Made by a program: the position numbers and the translations under genes. From Corallium rubrum (lineage: Eukaryota; Cnidaria; Anthozoa; Scleralcyonacea; Coralliidae), in the NCBI GenBank assembly GCA_964035015.1, contig OZ035997.1, positions 87,449,483-87,513,482 of the forward strand: a DNA stretch of 64,000 nucleotides. Reading direction: 5' to 3'. Every line of letters starts with the position of its first letter. The first letter of the stretch is position 1. Below, piece by piece: positions 54,337 through 62,381 of this stretch. The notes below the pieces were generated by a model. The model searched no databases. It saw nothing but the letters and a program-made list of their open reading frames with translations, and had not been told where the DNA came from.

Positions 54337-55434
54337 TTAACCCAGGTTTTGTACGTCACTCTCGGGTATCCATGAGTTGTGCTTATCACCATAACCCAAC
54401 CACTTAACCAACACCATCTTCTTTCCAGCGACTCTCTTCCTCCTCAACACCTTCTCAACCCTATAAACGTCATCCTTCTTATCCACCGGCGACAGCTCTG
54501 AATCATAGAACTTTCCGATAATCGGTTCACCCTCAGCGTCCTCTATCTCGTAAACGTTTGGATCACCACGGATGACCTTCGTAATCCTGAAAATTTCCTC
54601 AGTGAAGTTAGCCTCGTAGCCTTTCGTAAATATGCTCTTATACTTTGACACCCTCACAGTGTCTCCAACCCGGAACCTGGGTAAGGGGTGATCACCAAAG
54701 TGATGACCGAACAACGTATTCCAGACCTGATTCTCGTTTGACTTACCGACGTCCTTAGGCTTCATCAGAACGACACTGTGTTTTGTGTTGTTATAACCCT
54801 CAACGAGATCGTCCAGGACATCAATCCACCTATAAGTCCCCTTGGTGTAGAAATACTTCCACATAGCAGTCTTCAGTGTTCTGTTAAACCGTTCGACGAT
54901 CGCTGCTTTCTTGTCCGAAAACGTACTGAAGTATTCGACACCACGTTCCTTTAGCAGACCCTTCACACCAACGTTATAAAACTCCTTCCCGTCGTCGAAC
55001 TGAGCCAGGTTGGGGTAGTCACCAAATCGGTCTCTGAACTGTTCCAATAGCTTATCCACAGCCCCGGTCATATTACTCGTGTCCTTCCTGTAAACAGGAA
55101 CGGCGAAAGCATACCGACTCAGGATCTCAACAGCCGTCAAAATCCAGTAACACCCCTTATTCTGGTTTTTATACTTCCCCATATCAACCAAGTCCATCTG
55201 TATCTGTTCACCAAGGTAGCTGACGAACGTCTGTCTGAACTTATGCCTCCTCACAACCGGCCTATACCTCGTGTACGTGTCCTGTGTTTTCAGCCAATCC
55301 CTCACTGCCTTTCTACTCACATCAAGACCGGCGTCCACTGCCTTCTGGTATAACCGTTCAGCTGACTGATACCCTGTTTTTGGATTATACCATATATCTC
55401 TCAGTTCCTGTTCCAGCCCAACCCCAGCGTCCAT
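54337..55434 (-). CDS. Retroviral-type integrase with C-terminal chromodomain
   Basis: 365 residues from the ATG at 55434; a longer frame reaches 55467 through a non-ATG start and is rejected because the 55434 ATG follows TAGGTTAT. The DDE core has MDLVDM (first Asp), QFDDGKEF (second Asp) and AAIVERFNRTL (catalytic Glu). The C-terminal 45 residues form a chromodomain (VEKVLRRKR ... VKWLGYGDKHNSWIPESD). This architecture is characteristic of Polinton integrases, which insert the linear genome with 6-bp target duplications. Divergent with the next gene, 19 bp apart. Confidence 0.93.
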   Translation of the reverse strand: MDAGVGLEQELRDIWYNPKTGYQSAERLYQKAVDAGLDVSRKAVRDWLKTQDTYTRYRPVVRRHKFRQTFVSYLGEQIQMDLVDMGKYKNQNKGCYWILTAVEILSRYAFAVPVYRKDTSNMTGAVDKLLEQFRDRFGDYPNLAQFDDGKEFYNVGVKGLLKERGVEYFSTFSDKKAAIVERFNRTLKTAMWKYFYTKGTYRWIDVLDDLVEGYNNTKHSVVLMKPKDVGKSNENQVWNTLFGHHFGDHPLPRFRVGDTVRVSKYKSIFTKGYEANFTEEIFRITKVIRGDPNVYEIEDAEGEPIIGKFYDSELSPVDKKDDVYRVEKVLRRKRVAGKKMVLVKWLGYGDKHNSWIPESDVQNLG

Positions 55435-55453
55435 ATAACCTAACCTATAATAT
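55435..55453. promoter_or_regulatory. 19-bp divergent start region
   Basis: The entire space between two outward-facing ATGs. It contains CCTATAATAT on the plus side and AGGTTAT on the minus side, so a start-proximal TATA-like box serves each gene. Confidence 0.55.
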
Positions 55454-57035
55454 ATGGATACTGACAAACTCTACCACAAGTATTATGGGGAAAACTATGG
55501 GAAGGCAATGGAGAATATCAGAAAGGGGAATAAGTCAGCTAAGATTAATTTACTCAAGAGATACCCCCATGCCACGTTATCCAAATTCACCTTCACAACA
55601 ACTCTTAGGAAAGACGGTGAAATCGAAAGAAGTGACGTATGGTTTAAGAATAGTGACACCGTATCAACGAACGTAGATAGCAGCACTTTTAGGAATGACA
55701 AGTCTATGTGGATTTGGCTACATAACTATAAAGGGAAGCAAAGTCTAGTTGAGGGTGGGTTTCCTAGGATATGGCTTAGCGGTTGGTACGTTACAGAAAG
55801 TTCAGGGTAAGCGGCACTGGGAGTCCCCGAAACACACATATCTGTCAGACAACGCCATAGACTACGACCTCAACAATTTTAGGATTTATGTTAACGGTGA
55901 GGATTACTTTATGGCAAAATTACCAACCCTAAATCCAGGTAACCAGACGGACATCGCGGCATGGTGGAATAACAATGATCCCTATTACCAACTTATTACC
56001 GCTGTCTACCTCAGTTCGTATTGCTGTGGCGTTGGGGCAGAGCATCTAAAGTTCTCAAAAGATGTCTACCCAGTGATTACCTCAATCATGCGTTTCCACC
56101 TCTACTTCACCACACGACGTATACTAAGACGTCTTAAAACGGAAACGAAAAGCAGTTTAATGAGAGAGTTCGGCGCGGAGCATTCCGATGTGATTGACAA
56201 TATGGCGAACATACCCAGACTCCGGAAGCGGAAGCTTGTACGTGACCCTGGTTATGAACATCATCTTGTTGGTAAGTGGGTGTGGCATCTCAATAGCGAT
56301 TATAAGACACACTACAGAAGGTTCATCCCTTTACAGACAAATGGTTTCACCAGGGTAGGTACACAGTATTTGAATGAGTCCATCGAGGCTTATGTTTACG
56401 CCGTTCTTGGTTCACAGGCTAGAACAAGGACCAGCGTTGTTAACAAAGGTGGTGGCAGTCTCGAAACACAACAAGAATTCAGAACCTTAGTACAAGATGC
56501 TGTCGTTAACTATTCTATCAGCACTTGGATTTTGAATATGAACAGGCCAATATCAGATACTAACGTCACCCAGAACCTGGCCATAAGCCCTGACACGTGG
56601 TTAGTGCCGGGGTCACTGACGATACTGAAGGAGAAAATTCCAGGATATAACAACGTACTCAGACGTGCGTCGGAGGGCATGAAGTTTGGTATTAACTCTA
56701 AGGTCAACTACCAAGGTGTTCACAAACAACCAAAGAAGCTACACCAAGAAAACGGTTTACACTTGGAAACACTAGACGACAAACCAACTGTCCGTACACC
56801 TGACAAACCAACTGTCCGTACACCTGACAAACCAACCGTCCATTCACCTGACAAACCAACTGTCCGTACACCTGACAAACCAACCGTCCATACACCTGAC
56901 AAACCAGCCGTCCGTACACCCGACAAACCAACCGTCCACACACCCGGCAGACAATCAAAGCCAGACAATGAGCTGGGAATCCTACTAGTCCTCACAGCTG
57001 TGTCTGGGTATCTGTTCAGTAAATACGTCTTATAG
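55454..57035 (+). CDS. Repeat-stalk membrane protein, frames shifted near 55.8 kb
   Basis: Two overlapping frames, 55454-55810 and about 55749-57035, appear to be one gene split by a +1 shift close to the GGGTAA stop at 55805-55810. The second frame has no ATG at its left edge (its first codon is TTG). Together about 520 residues. Near the C-terminus are seven 8-residue repeats of the type PDKPTVRT (56,776-56,945), then a single hydrophobic anchor ending GYLFSKYVL. The layout suggests a surface stalk protein anchored in a membrane. Alternatives are programmed frameshifting, an intron, or a sequencing indel. Family not recognised. Confidence 0.65.
56776..56945 (+). repeat. 24-bp coding tandem repeat
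   Basis: Seven units encoding PDKPTVRT/HT variants. Inverse-strand ORFs over it are artefacts. Confidence 0.95.
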
Positions 57036-57038
57036 TAT

Positions 57039-57824
57039 ATGAGTCTGTTTTATGGTTACAACAGACTGGACACAGTGACTGATGAACAACTCAACGGTAA
57101 GCTGAGAGAAGTCCTTCATACGAAGCCCGACTACAAGGTCATCTTTGACCTGAACGTAACCAGATCCAGTGAGAACGCCGTCTCCAAACTCAATTTTGTT
57201 GATTACATAGAGGACAGAGACGGTGAGATCCACTCAGCCATGTTTTGGAGACCCCCAAGTGTCAACCCACAGCTAAGCACCACCGGCGACCATCACTTCC
57301 TTTACCCTGAGACAATGATAAGAACAGCCTTCCACGCTAACATGCCCAGATTCATGTTCACTGATGTTTCAGTTTTCGTTGTGGTAAAGAGGAATAGTGT
57401 GAGATCGGCGTCGGGTACCTGGGAAACAATTGTTTCCAATGCCAATGTTAATGATGGTAGAAGCCTTGGGTTTAAAGCTGGGGTGAGTGATAGACTGGTT
57501 TTCGGTGGGATGACACCGTCTAGGTTTCATGAGTGTACAATTCCAGCGAAGTTCGTTGGGAAGAGGGTTCTGATATCTGCCCACTGGCTATCCGGACTTA
57601 GGGTGTCACACGTCAGGATAAATGGTGAGATACTGAGGGACTCATACTCTATGTGTGACATCGGACAGCTGGGAACACCATACCTGAATATCCTTGGGGT
57701 AAACAGCTTAAAAAGTTTTTATTCAGACATCAGCTTCTACGGTATGAGGGTTGTAGAGGGTCGTCTAGGGGAACCCGAGATTGGGAGGATTTGTAAGGAG
57801 GTTATGGCTGAGTACGGTCTGTAG
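57039..57824 (+). CDS. LamG/concanavalin-like protein, copy 1
   Basis: 261 residues, starts MSLFYGYNR. The C-terminal half resembles laminin-G-3/concanavalin A-like domains: RLVFGGMTPS, VSHVRINGEIL, and the closing strand-helix pattern ISFYGMRVVEGRLGEPEIGRI. No signal peptide or TM. It is a tandem paralogue of the next gene. The ATG is 3 bp after the upstream stop, within TTATAGTATATG. A receptor-binding or fibre-like role is possible but inferred. Confidence 0.75.
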   Translation: MSLFYGYNRLDTVTDEQLNGKLREVLHTKPDYKVIFDLNVTRSSENAVSKLNFVDYIEDRDGEIHSAMFWRPPSVNPQLSTTGDHHFLYPETMIRTAFHANMPRFMFTDVSVFVVVKRNSVRSASGTWETIVSNANVNDGRSLGFKAGVSDRLVFGGMTPSRFHECTIPAKFVGKRVLISAHWLSGLRVSHVRINGEILRDSYSMCDIGQLGTPYLNILGVNSLKSFYSDISFYGMRVVEGRLGEPEIGRICKEVMAEYGL

Positions 57825-57852
57825 TCACGTCTGGGTATCTGTCCTATAGTAT

Positions 57853-58635
57853 ATGAGTCTGTTTTATGGTTACAACAGACCAATCACTAATAAACAACTC
57901 AACGACAGACTGAAAGCTCACATAAAGACCCGTGACAGCAGAGTTATCTTCGATCTGAACGTAACCAGATCCAGTAAGAACGCGATCTCCAAACTCAATT
58001 TTGTTGATTACATAGAAGACAGGGACGGTGAGACCAGAATCAACTCAACCATGTTTTGGAGACCCTATAGTGTCAACCCACAGCTTAACACCGCTGGCGA
58101 CCATCACTTCCTTCACCCTGAGTCCTCAATAAGAACAGCCTTCCACGTTAGCATACCCAGACTCATGTTCACCGATGTCTCAGTTTTCATTGTGGTGAAG
58201 AGGAACAGCGTAAGACCTAAGTCGAATGTTTGGGAGGTAATCATTACCAATGACAGTGTTAACGAAGGTAAAATCCTTGGGTTTAAAGCTGGGGTGAATA
58301 ACAGACTGGTTTTCGGTGGGATGACACCATCTAGGCTCCGCGGGTGTACGATTCCGGCGAAGTTCATTGGAAAGAAGAGCCTGATATCCATTCACTGGCT
58401 ATCTGGGCTTAGAGTGTCACACGTTAGGATAAATGGTGAAATACTAAAAGACTCATACTCTATCTGTGACATCGGACAGATAGGGAAACCTTATCTGGAT
58501 GTGTTTGGGGTAAACAGCTTAAAAAGTTTTTATTCAGACATCAACTTTTACGGTATGAAAGTTGTAGAGGGTCGTCTGGGGGATCCTGAGATTGAGAGGA
58601 TTTGTAACAGGACCATGGTTGAATATGACCTGTAA
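57853..58635 (+). CDS. LamG/concanavalin-like protein, copy 2
   Basis: 260 residues, about three-quarters identical to copy 1 by eye, most divergent in the first 35 residues and around 150-165. The duplicated segment starts upstream of the gene: GTCTGGGTATCTGT from the tail of the stalk gene (57002-57015) recurs at 57829-57842, with 13 bp lost before the TATAGTATATG box. So it arose by local tandem duplication carrying its own promoter box. Confidence 0.75.
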   Translation: MSLFYGYNRPITNKQLNDRLKAHIKTRDSRVIFDLNVTRSSKNAISKLNFVDYIEDRDGETRINSTMFWRPYSVNPQLNTAGDHHFLHPESSIRTAFHVSIPRLMFTDVSVFIVVKRNSVRPKSNVWEVIITNDSVNEGKILGFKAGVNNRLVFGGMTPSRLRGCTIPAKFIGKKSLISIHWLSGLRVSHVRINGEILKDSYSICDIGQIGKPYLDVFGVNSLKSFYSDINFYGMKVVEGRLGDPEIERICNRTMVEYDL

Positions 58636-58640
58636 TTAGA

Positions 58641-59153
58641 ATGGGGAAAAAGAGGAAAAGCGTCGTCAGCTTCAACCACATTGGTAAAAACCTCCAATCG
58701 GCTGAAGTGGACAAACTAACCCGACTCTATTCGTATTATCATAGGTTAGCGACTTGTTACAAGTGGAAACACACCCGACTGAAGAGACTGAAGATGATCC
58801 TCGAGACGGTCTCTATTGGGTTGACTGTGGTTGGGGGAATAGCCGGTGGTGTTACAGCTAATCCATTGATTCTTGGAACCATAGCCAGTCCTGGCGTTCT
58901 GATTCAGGGGTATGTGACCAAGTCGGGGATGTCTGGCAGACTGGAAAACTGTAAATTTGCTCACGTTAGCTACCACAAGGTTCTAACACAAATCAGAAGC
59001 TTCCTACGTGGGGTCTCCTACGACGAGAGTGTCTTCCTATCCGACGTCCGTGTACTCGACGACATTGTGACTGAGGTCTGTCCACATTTCGACAGTATGA
59101 TCACACGGTACCATAGGACTTACGACTCACCTGAGCCTGCCGGACCTGGCTAA
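58641..59153 (+). CDS. Two-TM helical protein
   Basis: 170 residues. Basic helical N-terminus, then hydrophobic segments at about 50-70 and 73-95 (SIGLTVVGGIAGGV and LILGTIASPGVLIQG) followed by a helical C-terminal half. The layout resembles SLATT-type 2TM proteins, but this is only topology. Its 3' end overlaps the convergent kinase gene by 53 bp. Start ATG is 5 bp after the LamG copy 2 stop. Confidence 0.65.
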   Translation: MGKKRKSVVSFNHIGKNLQSAEVDKLTRLYSYYHRLATCYKWKHTRLKRLKMILETVSIGLTVVGGIAGGVTANPLILGTIASPGVLIQGYVTKSGMSGRLENCKFAHVSYHKVLTQIRSFLRGVSYDESVFLSDVRVLDDIVTEVCPHFDSMITRYHRTYDSPEPAGPG

Positions 59154-59844
59154 CGGTTCTGACGATCTCTGGTATGTAAACGTCTCGGTCATCCACACGA
59201 GCCATCCAACCATGAAACCTGCTAGGGATCTCACTTAGGGTACCGACCACCTCAGACTCATCCGGACCGAAGTCTTCCCAGTCGAGAGCAATAACCTTAG
59301 TCCCCTTGTTCCAAACCATTACAACCGTTTCTCTCATATACCTTTGTATCCGCTCTAGGTAATCCTTAGTCACACCGGCTTCACATTTCCGGCCTCTTCT
59401 GAGCATTCGGTCGTAACAGGTGTCAACCGAGGCCTGTAGCAGTAGTAGAGCGTCAGGGGTTGGGAGCAGATTGTTTAGTGAGTGGAAGATCTTGGAATAA
59501 TCAGAAAACTGTTCGTCGGTTATCCACCCATTACGCCAACAGTTCTTAGTAAAAACCATACAGCTGTGATGTGTTCGCTCTACAATCACATTCCTCCCTT
59601 CGTTGATTAACTCCAGAGCTCTCAGGTAGGCGTCGATTCTCTCACCGAGAAACCAGGTCTCCATTTCATACGCCCACCTCCCAGGGTCGGCGTAAAACCT
59701 TTCTAGGTACGGGTTGCTCTCAACTGGCTCTTCTATGAGACGGTAGTGGTTCCTCCTAGCGAATGGTATAGCGAACGTTGTTTTTCCCACACCAATGTTC
59801 CCGTCGAGGGCGATCAGTCGAGCACCGAGCTCTGTTTCAGTCAT
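59101..59844 (-). CDS. Deoxynucleoside kinase
   Basis: 247 residues. It phosphorylates deoxynucleosides for the dNTP salvage pathway. P-loop DGNIGVGKTT (about 14-23), substrate-site EPVE, the ERTHHS motif (about 89-94, the ERS motif of the dCK/dGK/TK2 family), and a lid RMLRRGRKCE (about 150-160). The family is cellular and viral; it is unusual in a Maverick. It is the only leftward gene in this rightward block, overlapping its neighbour tail to tail and starting 45 bp from a divergent gene, with GAGGTATA before the ATG. It may supply dNTPs for PolB. Confidence 0.9.
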   Translation of the reverse strand: MTETELGARLIALDGNIGVGKTTFAIPFARRNHYRLIEEPVESNPYLERFYADPGRWAYEMETWFLGERIDAYLRALELINEGRNVIVERTHHSCMVFTKNCWRNGWITDEQFSDYSKIFHSLNNLLPTPDALLLLQASVDTCYDRMLRRGRKCEAGVTKDYLERIQRYMRETVVMVWNKGTKVIALDWEDFGPDESEVVGTLSEIPSRFHGWMARVDDRDVYIPEIVRTVSQVRQAQVSRKSYGTV

Positions 59845-59889
59845 TATACCTCAGGTATACGGTACGGCTCTAAACCTTTTGTATTTTAT

Positions 59890-60165
59890 ATGAAGATTCC
59901 AAAGAGACTTAGACGACCCATACTGATTATCTTCCACGCCCTCAGAAGAGCTATCGGGGTGATGAGACATTGTGTTAGAAGGAACCGTAGGGGAGAGTAC
60001 TACGTGACTGAGTCTGTTGTTGTCTGGCCGACAGTCTCAAAGATTCCTACAGATGATCCCACAGACTCCTCACAAACAACCTCAGAGATTCCTATAGATG
60101 ATCTCACAGACTTCCCAGAGACGACCTCAGAGATTCCTACAGATGACCTCACAGATGAAACATAG
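59890..60165 (+). CDS. Small basic protein with TDD repeats
   Basis: 91 residues from ATG 59890 (TTTTATATG); an upstream in-frame extension overlaps the kinase start and is rejected. Basic N-terminal half with a weak hydrophobic stretch, then three repeats of the type SEIPTDDLTD (18-residue period). Unknown family. Confidence 0.55.
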   Translation: MKIPKRLRRPILIIFHALRRAIGVMRHCVRRNRRGEYYVTESVVVWPTVSKIPTDDPTDSSQTTSEIPIDDLTDFPETTSEIPTDDLTDET

Positions 60166-60179
60166 ATTAGTGTATATAG

Positions 60180-60560
60180 ATGGCTGACGAGTCTGAGAAA
60201 AAACCGGAAGTCCCTAAGATAACATCAGTGGTTAAGACGGAGAGAGTCAAGGATCCAAAACGGGTGGAGGCTGGTAAACGGCTGGCTCAGATATCAAAGA
60301 CAGCCAAGGAGAGAAAAGCCAGAGAGCGGTTGGTGGCTGAGATTGGTCCTGGGGTTGGTGGTTGGTCAGCTTATTATGGTTACATAATCGGAACCGTTGG
60401 GTTGGTTATCGGTGGGGCCTCACTTTATTACACTATGAGGCAGGAGAGAAGGGAGGTTCAGAGGCTGAAAACCATTGATGAGGAGAAGGTAATGGAGGGA
60501 ACTGTCGAACCACAAAACCCCGTTCGGACTTCCCCGGTCTTAGACACCTTCGACGAATGA
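60180..60560 (+). CDS. Single-TM protein with basic N-terminal domain
   Basis: 126 residues. Lys/Arg-rich region (KDPKRVEAGKRLAQISKTAK, about 23-42), one hydrophobic segment near 66-86 (YYGYIIGTVGLVIGGASLYY), acidic C-terminus. GTGTATATAG upstream. The charged linker looks DNA- or membrane-facing; function unknown. Confidence 0.65.
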   Translation: MADESEKKPEVPKITSVVKTERVKDPKRVEAGKRLAQISKTAKERKARERLVAEIGPGVGGWSAYYGYIIGTVGLVIGGASLYYTMRQERREVQRLKTIDEEKVMEGTVEPQNPVRTSPVLDTFDE

Positions 60561-60576
60561 AATATGTGTTAGTATA

Positions 60577-60816
60577 ATGTCAACCACCGACCGAAAAGAA
60601 CTGATGAACGAGCTCTACGACGCTCTCCTGATTACAGCCGGAGCTGTGGCAGTCTCCATGGCTTCGAGGAAGGTCCTGAGGGAACCTTTGGGTACTCCTG
60701 AATCTGTGAAGGGTACCGTTAGGCTAGCTCTAGCCGTTGGAATTAGTACAGTTGGGATTAAATATGCCCAGTCGAAGGGGTACCTGCCGGTTGACCCTTT
60801 TTTAAAGCCTAAGTAG
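60577..60816 (+). CDS. Small hydrophobic protein
   Basis: 79 residues with two hydrophobic helices (about 14-31 and 46-62) and a polar C-terminus ending GYLPVDPFLKPK. GTTAGTATA directly before the ATG. Small two-helix virion membrane proteins are common in this virus group, but no homologue was identified. Confidence 0.6.
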   Translation: MSTTDRKELMNELYDALLITAGAVAVSMASRKVLREPLGTPESVKGTVRLALAVGISTVGIKYAQSKGYLPVDPFLKPK

Positions 60817-60846
60817 CCTAAGGGGGTTCCATATGCAGTGGTTACT

Positions 60847-61236
60847 ATGAGCGTAGAGATTGAGGCACGTTGGCTGCCCCCTATGTCCAGAGGAGAAAGG
60901 AGTGTGTGGGATGCCCTACGCGCTAACAGAATTGAAGCGGTTAGGGAGAAGACCTTTGATGGGTTAGTGGGGTTGGGCGGTGGTCTTTTGAGGTATGACT
61001 TCGCGGCGCCCCTTAGCGATGGTACTTTCGTACTGATTGAATATGATGGTGAACAACATTTCAGCCCTTCCACCTGGTCGGGTAAGCTGACTCAGGAAGA
61101 GGCAGAAAGGTGCTTTAGGGTACAGAAGGAACACGATCGGATGAAAGACGAGTACGCCAAGGACAACGGTCACTACCTAATCAGGATTCCGTATTGGGAA
61201 AGGCGTAACATCCATTCTATTATCGGATCTTTGTGA
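60847..61236 (+). CDS. Vsr/restriction-endonuclease-like nuclease
   Basis: 129 residues from ATG 60847. The core pattern is LRYDFAAP, then FVLIEYDGEQHF, then HDRMKDEYAKDNGHYLIRIPY. This matches the PD-(D/E)XK fold of Vsr-type and related endonucleases (D, E-x-D/G-E-Q-H, then K/Y and RIPY). Such small nucleases occur in giant viruses and phages, probably in repair or recombination. Upstream box GTGGTTACT is a weak fit to the others. Activity untested. Confidence 0.75.
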   Translation: MSVEIEARWLPPMSRGERSVWDALRANRIEAVREKTFDGLVGLGGGLLRYDFAAPLSDGTFVLIEYDGEQHFSPSTWSGKLTQEEAERCFRVQKEHDRMKDEYAKDNGHYLIRIPYWERRNIHSIIGSL

Positions 61237-61263
61237 CGGAGTGTATTATCTCTAGTTATATAT

Positions 61264-61683
61264 ATGGCTAGTGTGGCTGCTGGTGGACTGTTTAACGCCC
61301 TGGCCTTCGCTGGCGCTGGATTCATGTTCTCAAAGTTAAATCACACCGGGTATGAAGCTGAGATTAAGAGACACAACCACGCCCTCGAGCAGCTGGCTAG
61401 GGCAAAGGAGAAATGGTATGAAAGTGAGGTGGATAAGAAGGATAGGATACAGAGGTTGAGACAGGAGCTGTCTGATGCCAACGCTGACATCAACACAACG
61501 AATCACGCTCTGGATCTGCTGAAGGATAGGTTGAGACAGGCTGAGGTCGCTGGGTCGTCCCAGCCAAAGCCTGAGCTGTCTGACTATTACAAACCATCGA
61601 GTGAGATGAAAGAGTATCAGACCCTGTTCGTTGGATCTGTTGGTCTGGTTGGTGGGTATCTGATGTCTAGGTTTGTTTTGTAG
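61264..61683 (+). CDS. Coiled-coil protein with two hydrophobic ends
   Basis: 139 residues. N-terminal hydrophobic segment (about 4-20), coiled coil about 30-100 (RLRQELSDAN, heptad-like Leu), and a C-terminal anchor ending GYLMSRFVL. The last residues match the tail of the stalk protein (GYLFSKYVL). TCTAGTTATATAT lies before the ATG. Probably a membrane-associated structural protein. Confidence 0.65.
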   Translation: MASVAAGGLFNALAFAGAGFMFSKLNHTGYEAEIKRHNHALEQLARAKEKWYESEVDKKDRIQRLRQELSDANADINTTNHALDLLKDRLRQAEVAGSSQPKPELSDYYKPSSEMKEYQTLFVGSVGLVGGYLMSRFVL

Positions 61684-61715
61684 GGGTTAAGGGGATTTGT
61701 TAGGGTTTAGTTATA

Positions 61716-62381
61716 ATGTCTGTTTTCTTGTCGGACTTACCAAAAGGGCTGAGGGATTGTGGGTCTTCAGGCGTTGAATGGGTCTGTGAGCAGATGGGGA
61801 TTGAGTTAGTAGCCTCGGCTTGGGATCCACCCAGATGTAGTACGAAGTTGTGGTGTGAGGATTGTTCCAGATTCCGTGTGAAGGTGAGCACTGAGATGTA
61901 TTCCTGTCCAGGATGTGGTGACACGGAGTATGGATATGTCGTCGGGAGATACCGGGCGGCCGGTCGTAGAAGTGAGCATTCGAGAAATAGTTGGATGAGG
62001 AAGAGACTCACCAGAGTTGTCAGGGACACAGCCGTTGACGTTGTCTTATCCGACTTTTCCAAGGTTCTTCGGGTGATGAGAAGTAAGGGTCTGATAAGAG
62101 GTCGTAATGTGTCTAGATACAATTATTACATCATCAGACCGTGCTCAAGGAGAGGGATTGGGTTACTGGGTGGTATGAAGGATCTTAGGGAGGGGAGAAC
62201 GAAGGATCTGTTTGATAACAATCTGTTCGGGATTGTGTATAAGGAGCTTGGCTGGGATCGTACCCCGGACAGGTTCTGCACCGAGTGGTTGGGACGACAC
62301 CTAACGAAATGTGATCACCCCTGTTATAACGATGAGCGATCCAGACGTCATGATCCACCAAGACGACGACTTAGACCCTGA
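61716..62381 (+). CDS. Zinc-ribbon protein, possible transcription factor
   Basis: 221 residues. Cys pairs near residues 47/50 (CEDC) and 64/67 (CPGC) form a zinc ribbon, followed by a basic region and YNYYIIRPCSRRGIG. No TM. The 3' end overlaps PolB by 50 bp in another frame. TTTAGTTATA sits before the ATG. Zinc-ribbon proteins in large DNA viruses often act in late transcription, but no specific homology was established. Confidence 0.6.
   Translation: MSVFLSDLPKGLRDCGSSGVEWVCEQMGIELVASAWDPPRCSTKLWCEDCSRFRVKVSTEMYSCPGCGDTEYGYVVGRYRAAGRRSEHSRNSWMRKRLTRVVRDTAVDVVLSDFSKVLRVMRSKGLIRGRNVSRYNYYIIRPCSRRGIGLLGGMKDLREGRTKDLFDNNLFGIVYKELGWDRTPDRFCTEWLGRHLTKCDHPCYNDERSRRHDPPRRRLRP

Noticed and set aside
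55434-55467. Longer integrase start
   Set aside because: It needs a non-ATG codon and would run into the divergent gene; the ATG at 55434 has the usual box.
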